Shown piece by piece: positions 40,374-48,075 of a DNA stretch of 64,000 bases; position 1 is the first letter of the stretch, and each line of letters begins with the position of its first letter. The stretch is from the NCBI GenBank assembly GCA_900549715.1, contig URPK01000001.1:360776-424775 (forward strand), read 5' to 3'. The notes under the pieces are model-generated. The model saw nothing but the letters and a program-made list of their open reading frames with translations. It searched no databases and was not told the origin of the DNA. The translations under genes and the position numbers were made by a program. The stretch comes from an uncultured Collinsella sp. Lineage in GTDB: Bacteria > Actinomycetota > Coriobacteriia > Coriobacteriales > Coriobacteriaceae.

Positions 40374-42036
40374 GAAAGTTTGCTCCTTCCCGATCTTGTT
40401 TGCGCTGCTTGCCCTCCTGATCGGCATCTGCGCGGTTGTGTTCCCCGCATCCGCGCAGGCCGCGCCGAGTACGACCGGATCCATCACGGTGGGCGGTACC
40501 GTGGCGCGCAGCTACAACGCCTACCAGATCTTTAGCGCCAACGTCATCGATGACGACAACGATGCCAAAATCGCCACCGACCTTGTCTGGGCAAGCGACG
40601 CCGTGCGCGACGCCGTGCTGCCTGTGCTGCATAGCGCTGGTATGCCCAATTCCCAGACCACCGCGCAGGAAGCTGCCGAGCGGCTCAACACCGATTCCCA
40701 CCTTACGAGCGCGCTGAGCGCACAGCTCGCTCGTTCCCTCCGGAGCTCTGGCGCCGTGTCCGTGGCCCTCAACGCGGGCACGGCGGCCGAGCTGCCCTGT
40801 GGCTACTGGCTCATCGTCGCCGACGACGACGCCATCTCCCAGAACGAGGCCGGCACCGCGCCGGTCATGGTTCTGGTCGGCGGCAGCGCCGTCACCGTCA
40901 AGCCCAAGGCCGCCACTCCCAAGGTGGCCAAGCATGTGCTGGAGGACAGCACCGCCGCCTGGGGCAAGGCCGCCGACGCCACGGTCGGCGACGACCTGTA
41001 CTGGCGCCTCTCGGCCACGATTCCCGCGGGTCTTGCCGCCTACGACACCTACGCGGTGCAGTTCGTCGACACCATGAGCGCGGGGCTCGACCCCTCCAAG
41101 GTGGCCGCGAGCATGCGCGTATACGTGGCGGCGGGCGCGGACGGCGGCTTCGACGCCGTCTCGACCGGTAAGGACGGACGCGCCGGCACCGAGCCCGCGA
41201 AGGGCTGGACCGACATCACGGCCCAGTGCGCCACCAAGGTAGCGGCTGACGGCAAGACCTTCACCGTGCGCACCGGCGACCTGATCGCCGCGCTCGGCGG
41301 GGCCGACGCCTTCACCGCGGGCGCTCGCGTGGTCGCCGTGTACAATGCGCCGCTCAGTAGCGCGTGCAACCACGGCATCGCGAAGGGCAACCCCAACGAG
41401 GTCTACCTGCGCTACCCGCGCTCTCCCTTTGCCGACCAGTCCGGCGACGCCGGCTTCACCCGCACGCCGAGCGACGACGCGTGCGCCTACACCTGGGATC
41501 TCGCACTCACCAAGCGCGGCAGCGACGGCGACAAGCCGCTTGCCGGGGCGGTCCTGAGCATCGCCGACGACCGCGGCCGCACACTGGCGGCCGACGGCAC
41601 GTGGGATGCGGAGGGCAAGGCCACCGTCACCACGGGCGAGGACGGCCACGTGACCGTCTCGGGCGTGGACTCTGGCAAGCTGGAGATCCGCGAGCTCAAG
41701 GCGCCCAAGGGCTACACCGCCTTCGAGGGCACGCGCTCCGTGACGGTCAAGGCCGAGGGCCTGGACGTCGACCAGGTGGCCGCTGCCAAGCCCGAACTCA
41801 CCATCACGGCCGAGTCGCCCCTGCGTGCCGACAGCGCGGACGGCTCGACGGGCAGCCTGGAGGCATCGCTCATCAACACGCCCACCGGCACACCCCCTAG
41901 CATTACCACCGGAGGCTTTATGCCCTCGACCGGCGATATGGCAATGTACGCCGCGGCCGCCGCAGCGGTCGCCGGAGCCGCGCTCATCGTGGTCGCGCTC
42001 CTGGTCAAGCGGGGAGGTGGCAGCCATAAAGAGTAG
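40366..42036 (+). CDS. LPxTG-type pilin subunit, GC-rich module
   Basis: A 556-residue exported protein: signal peptide VCSFPILFALLALLIGICAV, pilin domains beginning GSITVGGTVARSYNAYQIFS, a D2/isopeptide-type part (AKHVLEDSTAAWGKAADATV, YDTYAVQFVDTMSAGLD), a SpaA/Cna-B-like domain (PLAGAVLSIADDRGR, LEIRELKAPKGYTAF), and the sorting signal MPSTGD with a hydrophobic helix and RGGG tail. GTG at 40366 follows GGGAGGTG. It shares its domain plan with the next gene, yet its third positions are far richer in G and C than either neighbour, which suggests separate ancestry or recombination. Confidence 0.83.
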   Translation: MNKKVCSFPILFALLALLIGICAVVFPASAQAAPSTTGSITVGGTVARSYNAYQIFSANVIDDDNDAKIATDLVWASDAVRDAVLPVLHSAGMPNSQTTAQEAAERLNTDSHLTSALSAQLARSLRSSGAVSVALNAGTAAELPCGYWLIVADDDAISQNEAGTAPVMVLVGGSAVTVKPKAATPKVAKHVLEDSTAAWGKAADATVGDDLYWRLSATIPAGLAAYDTYAVQFVDTMSAGLDPSKVAASMRVYVAAGADGGFDAVSTGKDGRAGTEPAKGWTDITAQCATKVAADGKTFTVRTGDLIAALGGADAFTAGARVVAVYNAPLSSACNHGIAKGNPNEVYLRYPRSPFADQSGDAGFTRTPSDDACAYTWDLALTKRGSDGDKPLAGAVLSIADDRGRTLAADGTWDAEGKATVTTGEDGHVTVSGVDSGKLEIRELKAPKGYTAFEGTRSVTVKAEGLDVDQVAAAKPELTITAESPLRADSADGSTGSLEASLINTPTGTPPSITTGGFMPSTGDMAMYAAAAAAVAGAALIVVALLVKRGGGSHKE

Positions 42037-42144
42037 CTGGCAGCCCCACAGAGAGCGGGGCGAGACGTAGCGAAGCAGATGCTAAGACACAGACAGATGA
42101 TGATCGATCGAATGAGAACCAACCGGAAAACGGAGGAAAAGAAG

Positions 42145-43872
42145 ATGAGCATGAGCAAGAACATCGCACGCCTGGCAGTAACCGCCGGCCTCACAGCAGC
42201 GCTGAGCTTCGGCGGTGTGATGGCCCCGGTCACGATGGCGTTTGCTGCGGAGGGCTCGACTGTGACGTTCAACGATCCTGATTATGGAGCGTCCACGACC
42301 TATAAGGGCATTCAAATCTTTACGGCTACGGTTACGACGACCGCCGAGGGCACGACTGTGAGCAACATCGCGTGGGCCAGCGACGACGTCCAAACTGCTG
42401 TCGTAAACGCCATCAAGACAAAGGATGAATCCTACACTAGCAATAACGCGCAGGATGCCGCTGATTGGCTGAACAAACACAACGCAGGCACCGAGAAGAC
42501 CGATGCAAGTACTAGAATCAGCAGCGGCCACGTTCTGAACAAGATTGCTGCCAATCTGAAGGACAGCGATGGCTGGGAGACGACGGCTGCGGGTAGCGCG
42601 TCCCTTTCTAGTCTTACCGCTGGTTACTGGCTTTTCCTGACCAATAGCGTTGCGGAAGGTTCGAATACCAAATCGAAGGACGTTTTTACCTCGCCTGTAT
42701 ATGCGGTCGTTGATGGCACGAATGATAAAGTGGTGACTCCCAAGAAGAGCGTCCCTGCCGTCGATAAGAAAATCGTGAGCGCCAAGGGCGATAAAGAGCT
42801 CGATGCGAGCGACTCCCATGTTGGGCAGGACGTAACGTTCAACCTCTACGGTACTATCGCTGACAACTATGACACGTACGATACGTATTACTATCGGTTC
42901 TCCGATCAAATTTCCAAGGGCCTGACGCTGCAGGATGGTGCTCAGGTGTATTTGTATGCAAGCAAGGATGCTGCGCAGAAAGATCTTAAGCACGAGAATC
43001 CGATATCGTACATCACGGGCTCGTTTACGTCGGATAGCGGTGATGCGGATGCGAACGGCAACAAGACGACGACTTGGACCTGCAGCAATCTTAAGAGTGT
43101 GGCGGGTGTTACCTCGGAATCCTGCATTGTCGTCTCCTATAAGGCACAGATCAACAGCGAGGCCGCCATTGGAGGCAACGCAGGCAACACCAACACCGCT
43201 ACGCTTACGTACTCAAACAACCCTACGATCAACGACACCGGCACGACGGTGCCCGATGAGGTCAAGACCTACACCTATGGTCTCAAGCTTAATAAGGTTG
43301 ACCTTGGCACCGAGGAGGCGCTTAAGGATTCGAATATTAAATTTACTATCAGGGTGAAGTCGGCGGCAGATTCCAACTTGGAGGGGAAATACGTTCAGTC
43401 CGATGGAACCCTCGTAGACGCTGAGTGCAAGTTTTCCGTCACCAACGGTGCTATTACTATCAAGGGCCTTGGTGCGGGAACCTATACGGTTGAGGAGACG
43501 GACGCTCCCGCTAATTACGATAAAGTGCAGCCCTTCGATTTCACGATTACGCCAAACAGGGACAGCGAGGCTTCAGGCGAAAGCCCGGTTGGAGCCAAGT
43601 ATGAGATTAGTACCAGTCAGAAAGACCAGGTCATCATCGGCACGCCGAACGATACGAAGGACGACAACAAGCTCGAAGCCAAGACTGGCACAGCTACAAA
43701 CGAAGACGGCACCTTCAACATCACCGTTGGCGATACCAAGCATGTCGGCCTCCCGCTGACCGGCCTTAACGGTGTGACCTTCACTTGGATTGCTGGTGGC
43801 GCGGTGCTGTGCATCGGTGTGGCGCACCTCATCCGCAGCCGTAAGCAGGCTGAGGAGTCCGAGCAGGAGTAG
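42145..43872 (+). CDS. LPxTG-type major pilin
   Basis: A 575-residue pilin: a signal peptide ending AFAAEGS, an N-terminal domain with YGASTTYKGIQIFTATVT and SLTAGYWLFLTNS, a candidate pilin Lys region (VVTPKKSVPAVDKKIV), a second domain (YDTYDTYYYRFSDQISKGLT), a CnaB domain with E-box-like YTVEETDAPANYDKV, and the sorting signal LPLTG followed by a membrane helix and RSRKQAEE. The ATG at 42145 follows CGGAGGAAAAG. Being the last and most typical pilin, it is probably the shaft subunit; the class C sortase at 46478 would polymerise it. Confidence 0.85.
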   Translation: MSMSKNIARLAVTAGLTAALSFGGVMAPVTMAFAAEGSTVTFNDPDYGASTTYKGIQIFTATVTTTAEGTTVSNIAWASDDVQTAVVNAIKTKDESYTSNNAQDAADWLNKHNAGTEKTDASTRISSGHVLNKIAANLKDSDGWETTAAGSASLSSLTAGYWLFLTNSVAEGSNTKSKDVFTSPVYAVVDGTNDKVVTPKKSVPAVDKKIVSAKGDKELDASDSHVGQDVTFNLYGTIADNYDTYDTYYYRFSDQISKGLTLQDGAQVYLYASKDAAQKDLKHENPISYITGSFTSDSGDADANGNKTTTWTCSNLKSVAGVTSESCIVVSYKAQINSEAAIGGNAGNTNTATLTYSNNPTINDTGTTVPDEVKTYTYGLKLNKVDLGTEEALKDSNIKFTIRVKSAADSNLEGKYVQSDGTLVDAECKFSVTNGAITIKGLGAGTYTVEETDAPANYDKVQPFDFTITPNRDSEASGESPVGAKYEISTSQKDQVIIGTPNDTKDDNKLEAKTGTATNEDGTFNITVGDTKHVGLPLTGLNGVTFTWIAGGAVLCIGVAHLIRSRKQAEESEQE

Positions 43873-43973
43873 CGCTCACCCACCCATCCCTTTGGCAGGC
43901 GAGAAGTGATGGCCATGAGACTTGCGGACACTTTTCTCGTCTATCTACGTTCTTGCTTCGCCATCCTCTTTTC

Positions 43974-44008
43974 GGGGCAGACTCCGCGCTGGAGTTTGCC
44001 CCGTTTTT
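43974..44008 (+). terminator. Terminator of the pilin operon
   Basis: GGGGCAGACTCC pairs with GGAGTTTGCCCC, then GTTTTTT. Between here and 44145 I see no further feature. Confidence 0.9.
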
Positions 44009-44145
44009 TGGATACAGCAGCCAGGCTCCAGCGTTCGATGAGGAGGCTGTTTTTCGTGGGACACCGTAGCCCGGCCTCCATTGCTCGAAAACCACTTACT
44101 CGATTTGAAGAGGAAAACTCAGACAAAGATCGAACACATAGCTAT

Positions 44146-44166
44146 CGAACAGATGTTTGCTAATAT
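44146..44166 (+). promoter_or_regulatory. LexA-like SOS box with -10 element
   Basis: CGAACAGATGTTTG (44146-44159) fits the Gram-positive LexA consensus CGAACRNRYGTTYG exactly. TAATAT follows at 44161-44166. The only downstream gene before a terminator is the 49-residue membrane peptide at 44263. Confidence 0.5.
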
Positions 44167-44262
44167 TGCGTTTACCAGCTGTAAATGCGAGCATGCGCGC
44201 TAAAATGGCTTTGCGACGCATCCCGTGCGCGGGCGGCCGACGACTCGATCGGAGGTCCCCAA

Positions 44263-44412
44263 ATGCTGAAATTCCTTAACGCGCTCGCCGCCCTCGCGAC
44301 GGTGGGCACGTTCGTCATCGCGTTTCTTGACTCGTATGAGGTTCGGATTAAGGTCCGTAGGCGCACGCGCGGTGCGGACGGTAGAAGGCATTTGCGCCGC
44401 AAGCGCAAATAA
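44263..44412 (+). CDS. Small membrane peptide (49 residues)
   Basis: MLKFLNALAALATVGTFVIA begins a peptide with one hydrophobic helix of about 20 residues and a very basic tail (RIKVRRRTRGADGRRHLRRK). The ATG at 44263 is placed by CGGAGGT seven bases upstream, and a strong terminator follows directly, so it looks like a complete one-gene unit. A LexA-like box sits about 100 bases upstream. Size, topology and possible SOS control recall TisB-type membrane toxins, but the sequence itself is not recognisable. Confidence 0.6.
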   Translation: MLKFLNALAALATVGTFVIAFLDSYEVRIKVRRRTRGADGRRHLRRKRK

Positions 44413-44413
44413 G

Positions 44414-44443
44414 AATGCCCGGGGGTCGGATCCCGGGCATTTA
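44414..44443 (+). terminator. Rho-independent terminator
   Basis: AATGCCCGGG pairs perfectly with CCCGGGCATT around an 8-nt loop, one base after the stop of the small peptide gene. Confidence 0.85.
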
Positions 44444-44606
44444 ACAAAAGCTGAAAACTAGGCCGCCCGCGCTCCCAAACATTTACGCGGGGTGCGTCGT
44501 TTTCTCTTGACATTGTATCTCGAATCGCCCCGCCGATTCGAGACATTTTGAAAACGCAAATGCTGGCCCATGTATGAGAGGAAGCTCGTTAATTCCGAAA
44601 ATTATG

Positions 44607-44630
44607 TATAATTCCAATATAAACTGGAAT
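44607..44630 (+). promoter_or_regulatory. Promoter with operator dyad before the AbiE-like pair
   Basis: TATAAT (44607-44612) overlaps the dyad ATTCCA-N8-TGGAAT (44611-44630). A protein bound to the dyad would cover the transcription start, as expected for autorepression by an antitoxin. Confidence 0.6.
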
Positions 44631-44639
44631 CAAACGAAA

Positions 44640-45611
44640 ATGATGGAAATGAACGAAGCGCTAATCTACTTACAAGAAGCACTAGGCCTCTCTGCCAAGA
44701 CCAAGAATTGGCCTGGATCCGCACGCTTGCCGCTGCATCTGCGGGCGATTGAGGTCCGCGCTGTTGACGCAAACGGTTTTTCGTTTTTGCTTGCAAGTTT
44801 GCCTACTGGCGTCGGGCTTCCCGAGGCTAAGAGAGTCTATAGTCAGCTAGCCTTGCGCGCGGAGACTCCTGTTGCCGTTTCGTTTCCTGATGCCGATGTA
44901 CGTCAGCGCAAAGCATTGGTCGCACAAGGGATTCCGTTTGTCTGCCCCGGTAGACAGGCTTTTCTTCCATTTATGGGCACAGCTTGCACGGAGAGGGGCG
45001 GTGCCCGGTTTCGCAACCACGCGACCAAGATGTCACCCAACGCGCAGGCTGCCGCAATCTGGGGAGCAGCCCAGGAGTCATATCGTCCCTATGACCTTTG
45101 TCGTGCGCTTGGGATTTCGGCAAGCCGTGCGAGTGAGGCCATAACCGAGCTTGTCGACAGGGGACTCGCGAGGCGCGAGCGTTGCGAGCGACGTGTCGTC
45201 GTGTTCCCTGTTGCCGTTGATCTTTTGCTCAGCGAGCACATGGCAGAGCTTTCCTCGCCTGTCTCGAAGGTCTTTTTTACAAGGAAGACGCCGCAGATCG
45301 ACTATCTTGCTGACGCCGGGGAGACGGCGCTCGCCGCGCGTTCGATGCTCGCTGCGCCGGGCATGGAACAAAAGGCCGTCTTAAGAAGTGCATGGCGTCA
45401 ACTGAGCGACCTCGAAGTCGCAGACGGGGAGTTGCCGGATAACGAAACGGCGATAATCCAAGTGTGGCGCTATGCGCCCGTGTTTGCCGACTCCTCCCGT
45501 GTCGACAACATTTCGCTTGCGCTATCTTTGGCGGCAATCGACGATGAGCGAATTCAGCTCGAAGTCGATCGCATGTTTGGAAAGGAATATCCATGGCAAG
45601 AAGCGCTGTAG
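44640..45611 (+). CDS. HTH protein, AbiEi-like antitoxin candidate
   Basis: About 323 residues. The middle contains a winged-helix stretch (YDLCRALGISASRASEAITE, LVDRGLARRERCERR). It is followed with a 19-base overlap by a nucleotidyltransferase gene, the order of the AbiEi/AbiEii systems in which the first protein represses and neutralises the second. The ATG cluster at 44640-44649 lies just downstream of the promoter dyad; ATG at 44574 is upstream of the -10 box and thus unlikely. Similarity to known AbiEi is not obvious by eye, so the role rests mainly on context. Confidence 0.55.
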   Translation: MMEMNEALIYLQEALGLSAKTKNWPGSARLPLHLRAIEVRAVDANGFSFLLASLPTGVGLPEAKRVYSQLALRAETPVAVSFPDADVRQRKALVAQGIPFVCPGRQAFLPFMGTACTERGGARFRNHATKMSPNAQAAAIWGAAQESYRPYDLCRALGISASRASEAITELVDRGLARRERCERRVVVFPVAVDLLLSEHMAELSSPVSKVFFTRKTPQIDYLADAGETALAARSMLAAPGMEQKAVLRSAWRQLSDLEVADGELPDNETAIIQVWRYAPVFADSSRVDNISLALSLAAIDDERIQLEVDRMFGKEYPWQEAL

Positions 45612-46366
45612 AAGGTCTCCAAGAATTTCAGCAGCATATGCAAGAAGCCGCAGGATCGTATGCTCTTATCGGCGGCACGGCATGCGACATTTTGCTCGCG
45701 GAGGCGGGACTTCCGTTTAGGGCGACTCACGATTTTGATGTGGTAATTGTCGCCGATGACCGGTTGCCTCAGACGGCAGAAGCTATATGGACTTTGGTGC
45801 GTGATGGCGGTTACCGCTGCGGCTGGGGCGAAGGCAAAGGCTCATGTTTTTATCGGTTTACAGAGCCTAGGAGGCCGAGTTACCCCCATATGATCGAGCT
45901 CTTCGCGAAGTGCCCCGACTTTCTAAAGGGTCGTGAGGGGATTGATGTGGCGCCAATTCACGTTGATGAAAACATAAGCAGTCTTTCGGCAATTTTGTTG
46001 GACGATGCTTACTACAGCTTGTTCCTTCAGGGAATTCGGACCGTAGGCGGCGTTTCGGTCCTGGGTACGGAATACATTGTCCCGTTCAAAGCGAAGGCGT
46101 ATCTCGACCTAAAAGCTAGAAGGGAAGCGGGGGAGAACGTTGATTCGAGGAAGGTAAAAAAGCATAAACGCGATGCGCTGAGGCTTGCTCAGCTGCTTGG
46201 CGAGTCGGAAGGTGTCGACCTGCGCGGAGAACTGAAGGACGATATGCTTGCGTTTGTTAAAGATTGTGAGGTGGGCGACGTCAATCTGAAACAGATTGGG
46301 GTTGCGGGCGTAACGATGGTGCAGTTGCTCGAGACGATGAAAGCAACATATGGCTTGATTGGTTGA
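45593..46366 (+). CDS. Nucleotidyltransferase, AbiEii/AbiGii-like toxin
   Basis: A 257-residue protein with the polymerase-beta-like nucleotidyltransferase pattern: ALIGGTACDILLAEAG near the N-terminus, then RATHDFDVVIVAD with the paired Asp residues, and a Lys/Arg-rich C-terminal part (KAKAYLDLKARREAGE, RKVKKHKRDALRLAQLL) typical of AbiEii toxins. It overlaps the upstream HTH gene, so expression is translationally coupled. AbiE systems act as toxin-antitoxin modules and phage defence. It sits between the pilins and their sortase. Confidence 0.75.
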   Translation: MARSAVEGLQEFQQHMQEAAGSYALIGGTACDILLAEAGLPFRATHDFDVVIVADDRLPQTAEAIWTLVRDGGYRCGWGEGKGSCFYRFTEPRRPSYPHMIELFAKCPDFLKGREGIDVAPIHVDENISSLSAILLDDAYYSLFLQGIRTVGGVSVLGTEYIVPFKAKAYLDLKARREAGENVDSRKVKKHKRDALRLAQLLGESEGVDLRGELKDDMLAFVKDCEVGDVNLKQIGVAGVTMVQLLETMKATYGLIG

Positions 46367-46477
46367 GTGGGGTTACGTGGCCCGAACGGTGCAGCCTAGC
46401 TGCGTTGTCCGGCGCATGACCTCGCGAATCGGCTATTATTTGTTTAGACAACTTGAGTTGTAGAGGAGTGACCGGCG

Positions 46478-47416
46478 ATGGTGCAGGGCGCCAAACATAT
46501 GAAGAGCAATAACGCCGCGGACAACGGCGGCTCAAGCCCTCAGCCCAAACCTCAGCCAAAGCCCAAGCGCCGCCGCAAGCGGCTGCCGCGTTGGGCCGAC
46601 CGGCTCATCACCAGCGTCATCATCCTTATTGGCGTGGGCCTTATGACCTGGCCGTGGATCTTGGACCGGCTCGAGGCCTCGGGCGTGTTCAATCAGATCA
46701 GCACCGTGTCCAGCACCGTGGACGCGCTGTCTGCCGAGGAACGCGAGCGCATCCTGCTCCAGGCGCGCTCCTTTAACGAGCAGCTGGCGGGCGAGGCCAC
46801 CGAGCTCCCCGCCGACCAGATCGAGCCCTACGCCCAGCAGCTCATCTTTGACCGCGACCCCATGATGAGCTGGGTCGAGATCCCCTCCATCGACGTGAGT
46901 ATGCCCATCTACCACGGCACGAGCGAGGAAGTCCTTATGGCGGGCGTCGGCCACCTGGAGGGCACGAGCCTGCCGGTGGGCGGCACCTCGACGCATTGCG
47001 TGCTCACCGCGCACTCGGGCATGCGCAACCTGAGCATGTTCGACGACATTCACTCGCTGGAACCCGGCGACCTGGTGCTGCTGCACACCATGAACAAGAC
47101 GCTCGCCTACAAGATGGTGGACTCCGAGGTGGTGCTGCCCGAGGAGATGGAGTCGCTGACTATCGAACCAAGCGCCGACAAGGTGACGCTCGTCACCTGC
47201 ACGCCCTACGGCGTGAACGACCATCGTCTGCTGGTGCATTGCGTGCGCACCAAGTACAACAAGAAGGACGTCGACAAGCAAAAGTCGCTGGCCGGCCGCC
47301 ACTGGGGCAAGCGCGAGTTTGCCGTGCTTATCGTGGGCGTGGCCATTGTGCTGTTGCTGCTGGACATCGTGATCCACGCGGTCCGCAAGCGCCGCAAGGC
47401 CAAAGCCTCGGCATAA
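46478..47416 (+). CDS. Class C sortase
   Basis: A 312-residue transpeptidase with an N-terminal membrane segment (43-62), a lid-containing linker, the catalytic domain with His179 (LTAHSGM), Cys241 (TLVTCTPYGVNDHR) and Arg250, and a C-terminal membrane helix (281-301) with a basic tail, the layout of pilus-assembling sortases. The ATG at 46478 follows AGAGGAGTG. The likely substrates are the three LPxTG-type proteins at 36884-43872, although unrelated genes lie between. Confidence 0.92.
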   Translation: MVQGAKHMKSNNAADNGGSSPQPKPQPKPKRRRKRLPRWADRLITSVIILIGVGLMTWPWILDRLEASGVFNQISTVSSTVDALSAEERERILLQARSFNEQLAGEATELPADQIEPYAQQLIFDRDPMMSWVEIPSIDVSMPIYHGTSEEVLMAGVGHLEGTSLPVGGTSTHCVLTAHSGMRNLSMFDDIHSLEPGDLVLLHTMNKTLAYKMVDSEVVLPEEMESLTIEPSADKVTLVTCTPYGVNDHRLLVHCVRTKYNKKDVDKQKSLAGRHWGKREFAVLIVGVAIVLLLLDIVIHAVRKRRKAKASA

Positions 47417-47430
47417 GGCATCGTTCAGAA

Positions 47431-47463
47431 CCACCACAATGGGGACAGGCACCTTTGTGGTGG
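47431..47463. repeat. Inverted repeat, CCACCACAA family, copy 5
   Basis: CCACCACAA and TTGTGGTGG flank GGGGACAGGCACC, identical in core to the copy at 17787. It lies behind the sortase gene and 14 bases before a 59-bp repeat. Confidence 0.8.
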
Positions 47464-47477
47464 TCGGGGCTTCCAAA

Positions 47478-47536
47478 CCATCACAACATTCGATGAAAAT
47501 CGCGATTTTGACGAAAAGTGTCGAATGTTGTGATGG
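47478..47536. repeat. 59-bp inverted repeat, CCATCACAACATTCGA family, copy 4
   Basis: Same 16-base arms and 27-nt spacer; the spacer TGAAAATCGCGATTTT... is of the type found at 35349. Confidence 0.85.
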
Positions 47537-47537
47537 T

Positions 47538-47621
47538 TTTCATTGCGGTCGGGACGGCTTTCGTTGTGGGCGAGACGGTTCTCATTGCGGACAGTACGGT
47601 TTTCGCTATGGACGGTGCGGT
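47538..47621. repeat. Four degenerate 21-bp tandem repeats
   Basis: Units start TTTCATTGCGG, TTTCGTTGTGG, TCTCATTGCGG and TTTCGCTATGG and each ends in a GACGG/ACGGT-like block. They begin directly after the 59-bp repeat and lie upstream of gatC. Both strands are open as heptad-repeat peptides, but no start or ribosome site supports translation. Confidence 0.7.
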
Positions 47622-47763
47622 TTCGCTGCAGAACCGCCAGCCCGCCGCCTGCCAACCCGCCGCCCTCGTTACGTTTTCGCTGCATTTGGGTAAAGCGCCT
47701 GCTCCAAGTCGGCGTTGCCCTGTATACTAGAGCAGTTTAACTGTTATGCGGAAGGGAGCGCCT

Positions 47764-48075
47764 ATGGCACTCAGCGAGAAAGACGTGCGCGGCATTGCCG
47801 AGTACGCAAAGATCGCACTGACCGATGACGAGCTCACCCAGATGACGTCCTACCTGAACGATGCCGTCCAGATGCTCGAGCCCGTCTTGCAATATGACTT
47901 GCCCGACGTGGAGCCCACGTTCCATCCCATCGGAAGCCTGTCCAACGTGATGGGTGACGACCTGCGCGAGCCCGAGCGCGACCTGCCGCTCGACGTCGCG
48001 CTCGAAAACGCTGGCAGCGCGCGCGACCGCTACTTCCGCGTGCCGTCCATTTTGGGAGAGGGGGAGAGCGAGTAA
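47764..48075 (+). CDS. gatC: Asp-tRNA(Asn)/Glu-tRNA(Gln) amidotransferase subunit C
   Basis: A 103-residue GatC, the small belt protein holding GatA and GatB together. LSEKDVRGIAEYAKIALTDD, the central DVEPTFHP and ENAGSARDRYFRVPSIL are typical. The ATG at 47764 follows GAAGGGA; a TATACT box lies at 47723-47728. Its stop overlaps the gatA start by one base. Confidence 0.93.
   Translation: MALSEKDVRGIAEYAKIALTDDELTQMTSYLNDAVQMLEPVLQYDLPDVEPTFHPIGSLSNVMGDDLREPERDLPLDVALENAGSARDRYFRVPSILGEGESE

Noticed and set aside
43906..44163. 85-residue frame across the pilin operon terminator
   Set aside because: It runs through the terminator hairpin and has no ribosome site or protein-like pattern.
44185..44412. 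75-residue version of the small membrane peptide starting at 44185
   Set aside because: The added N-terminus is not hydrophobic or conserved-looking, whereas the ATG at 44263 has a good ribosome site.
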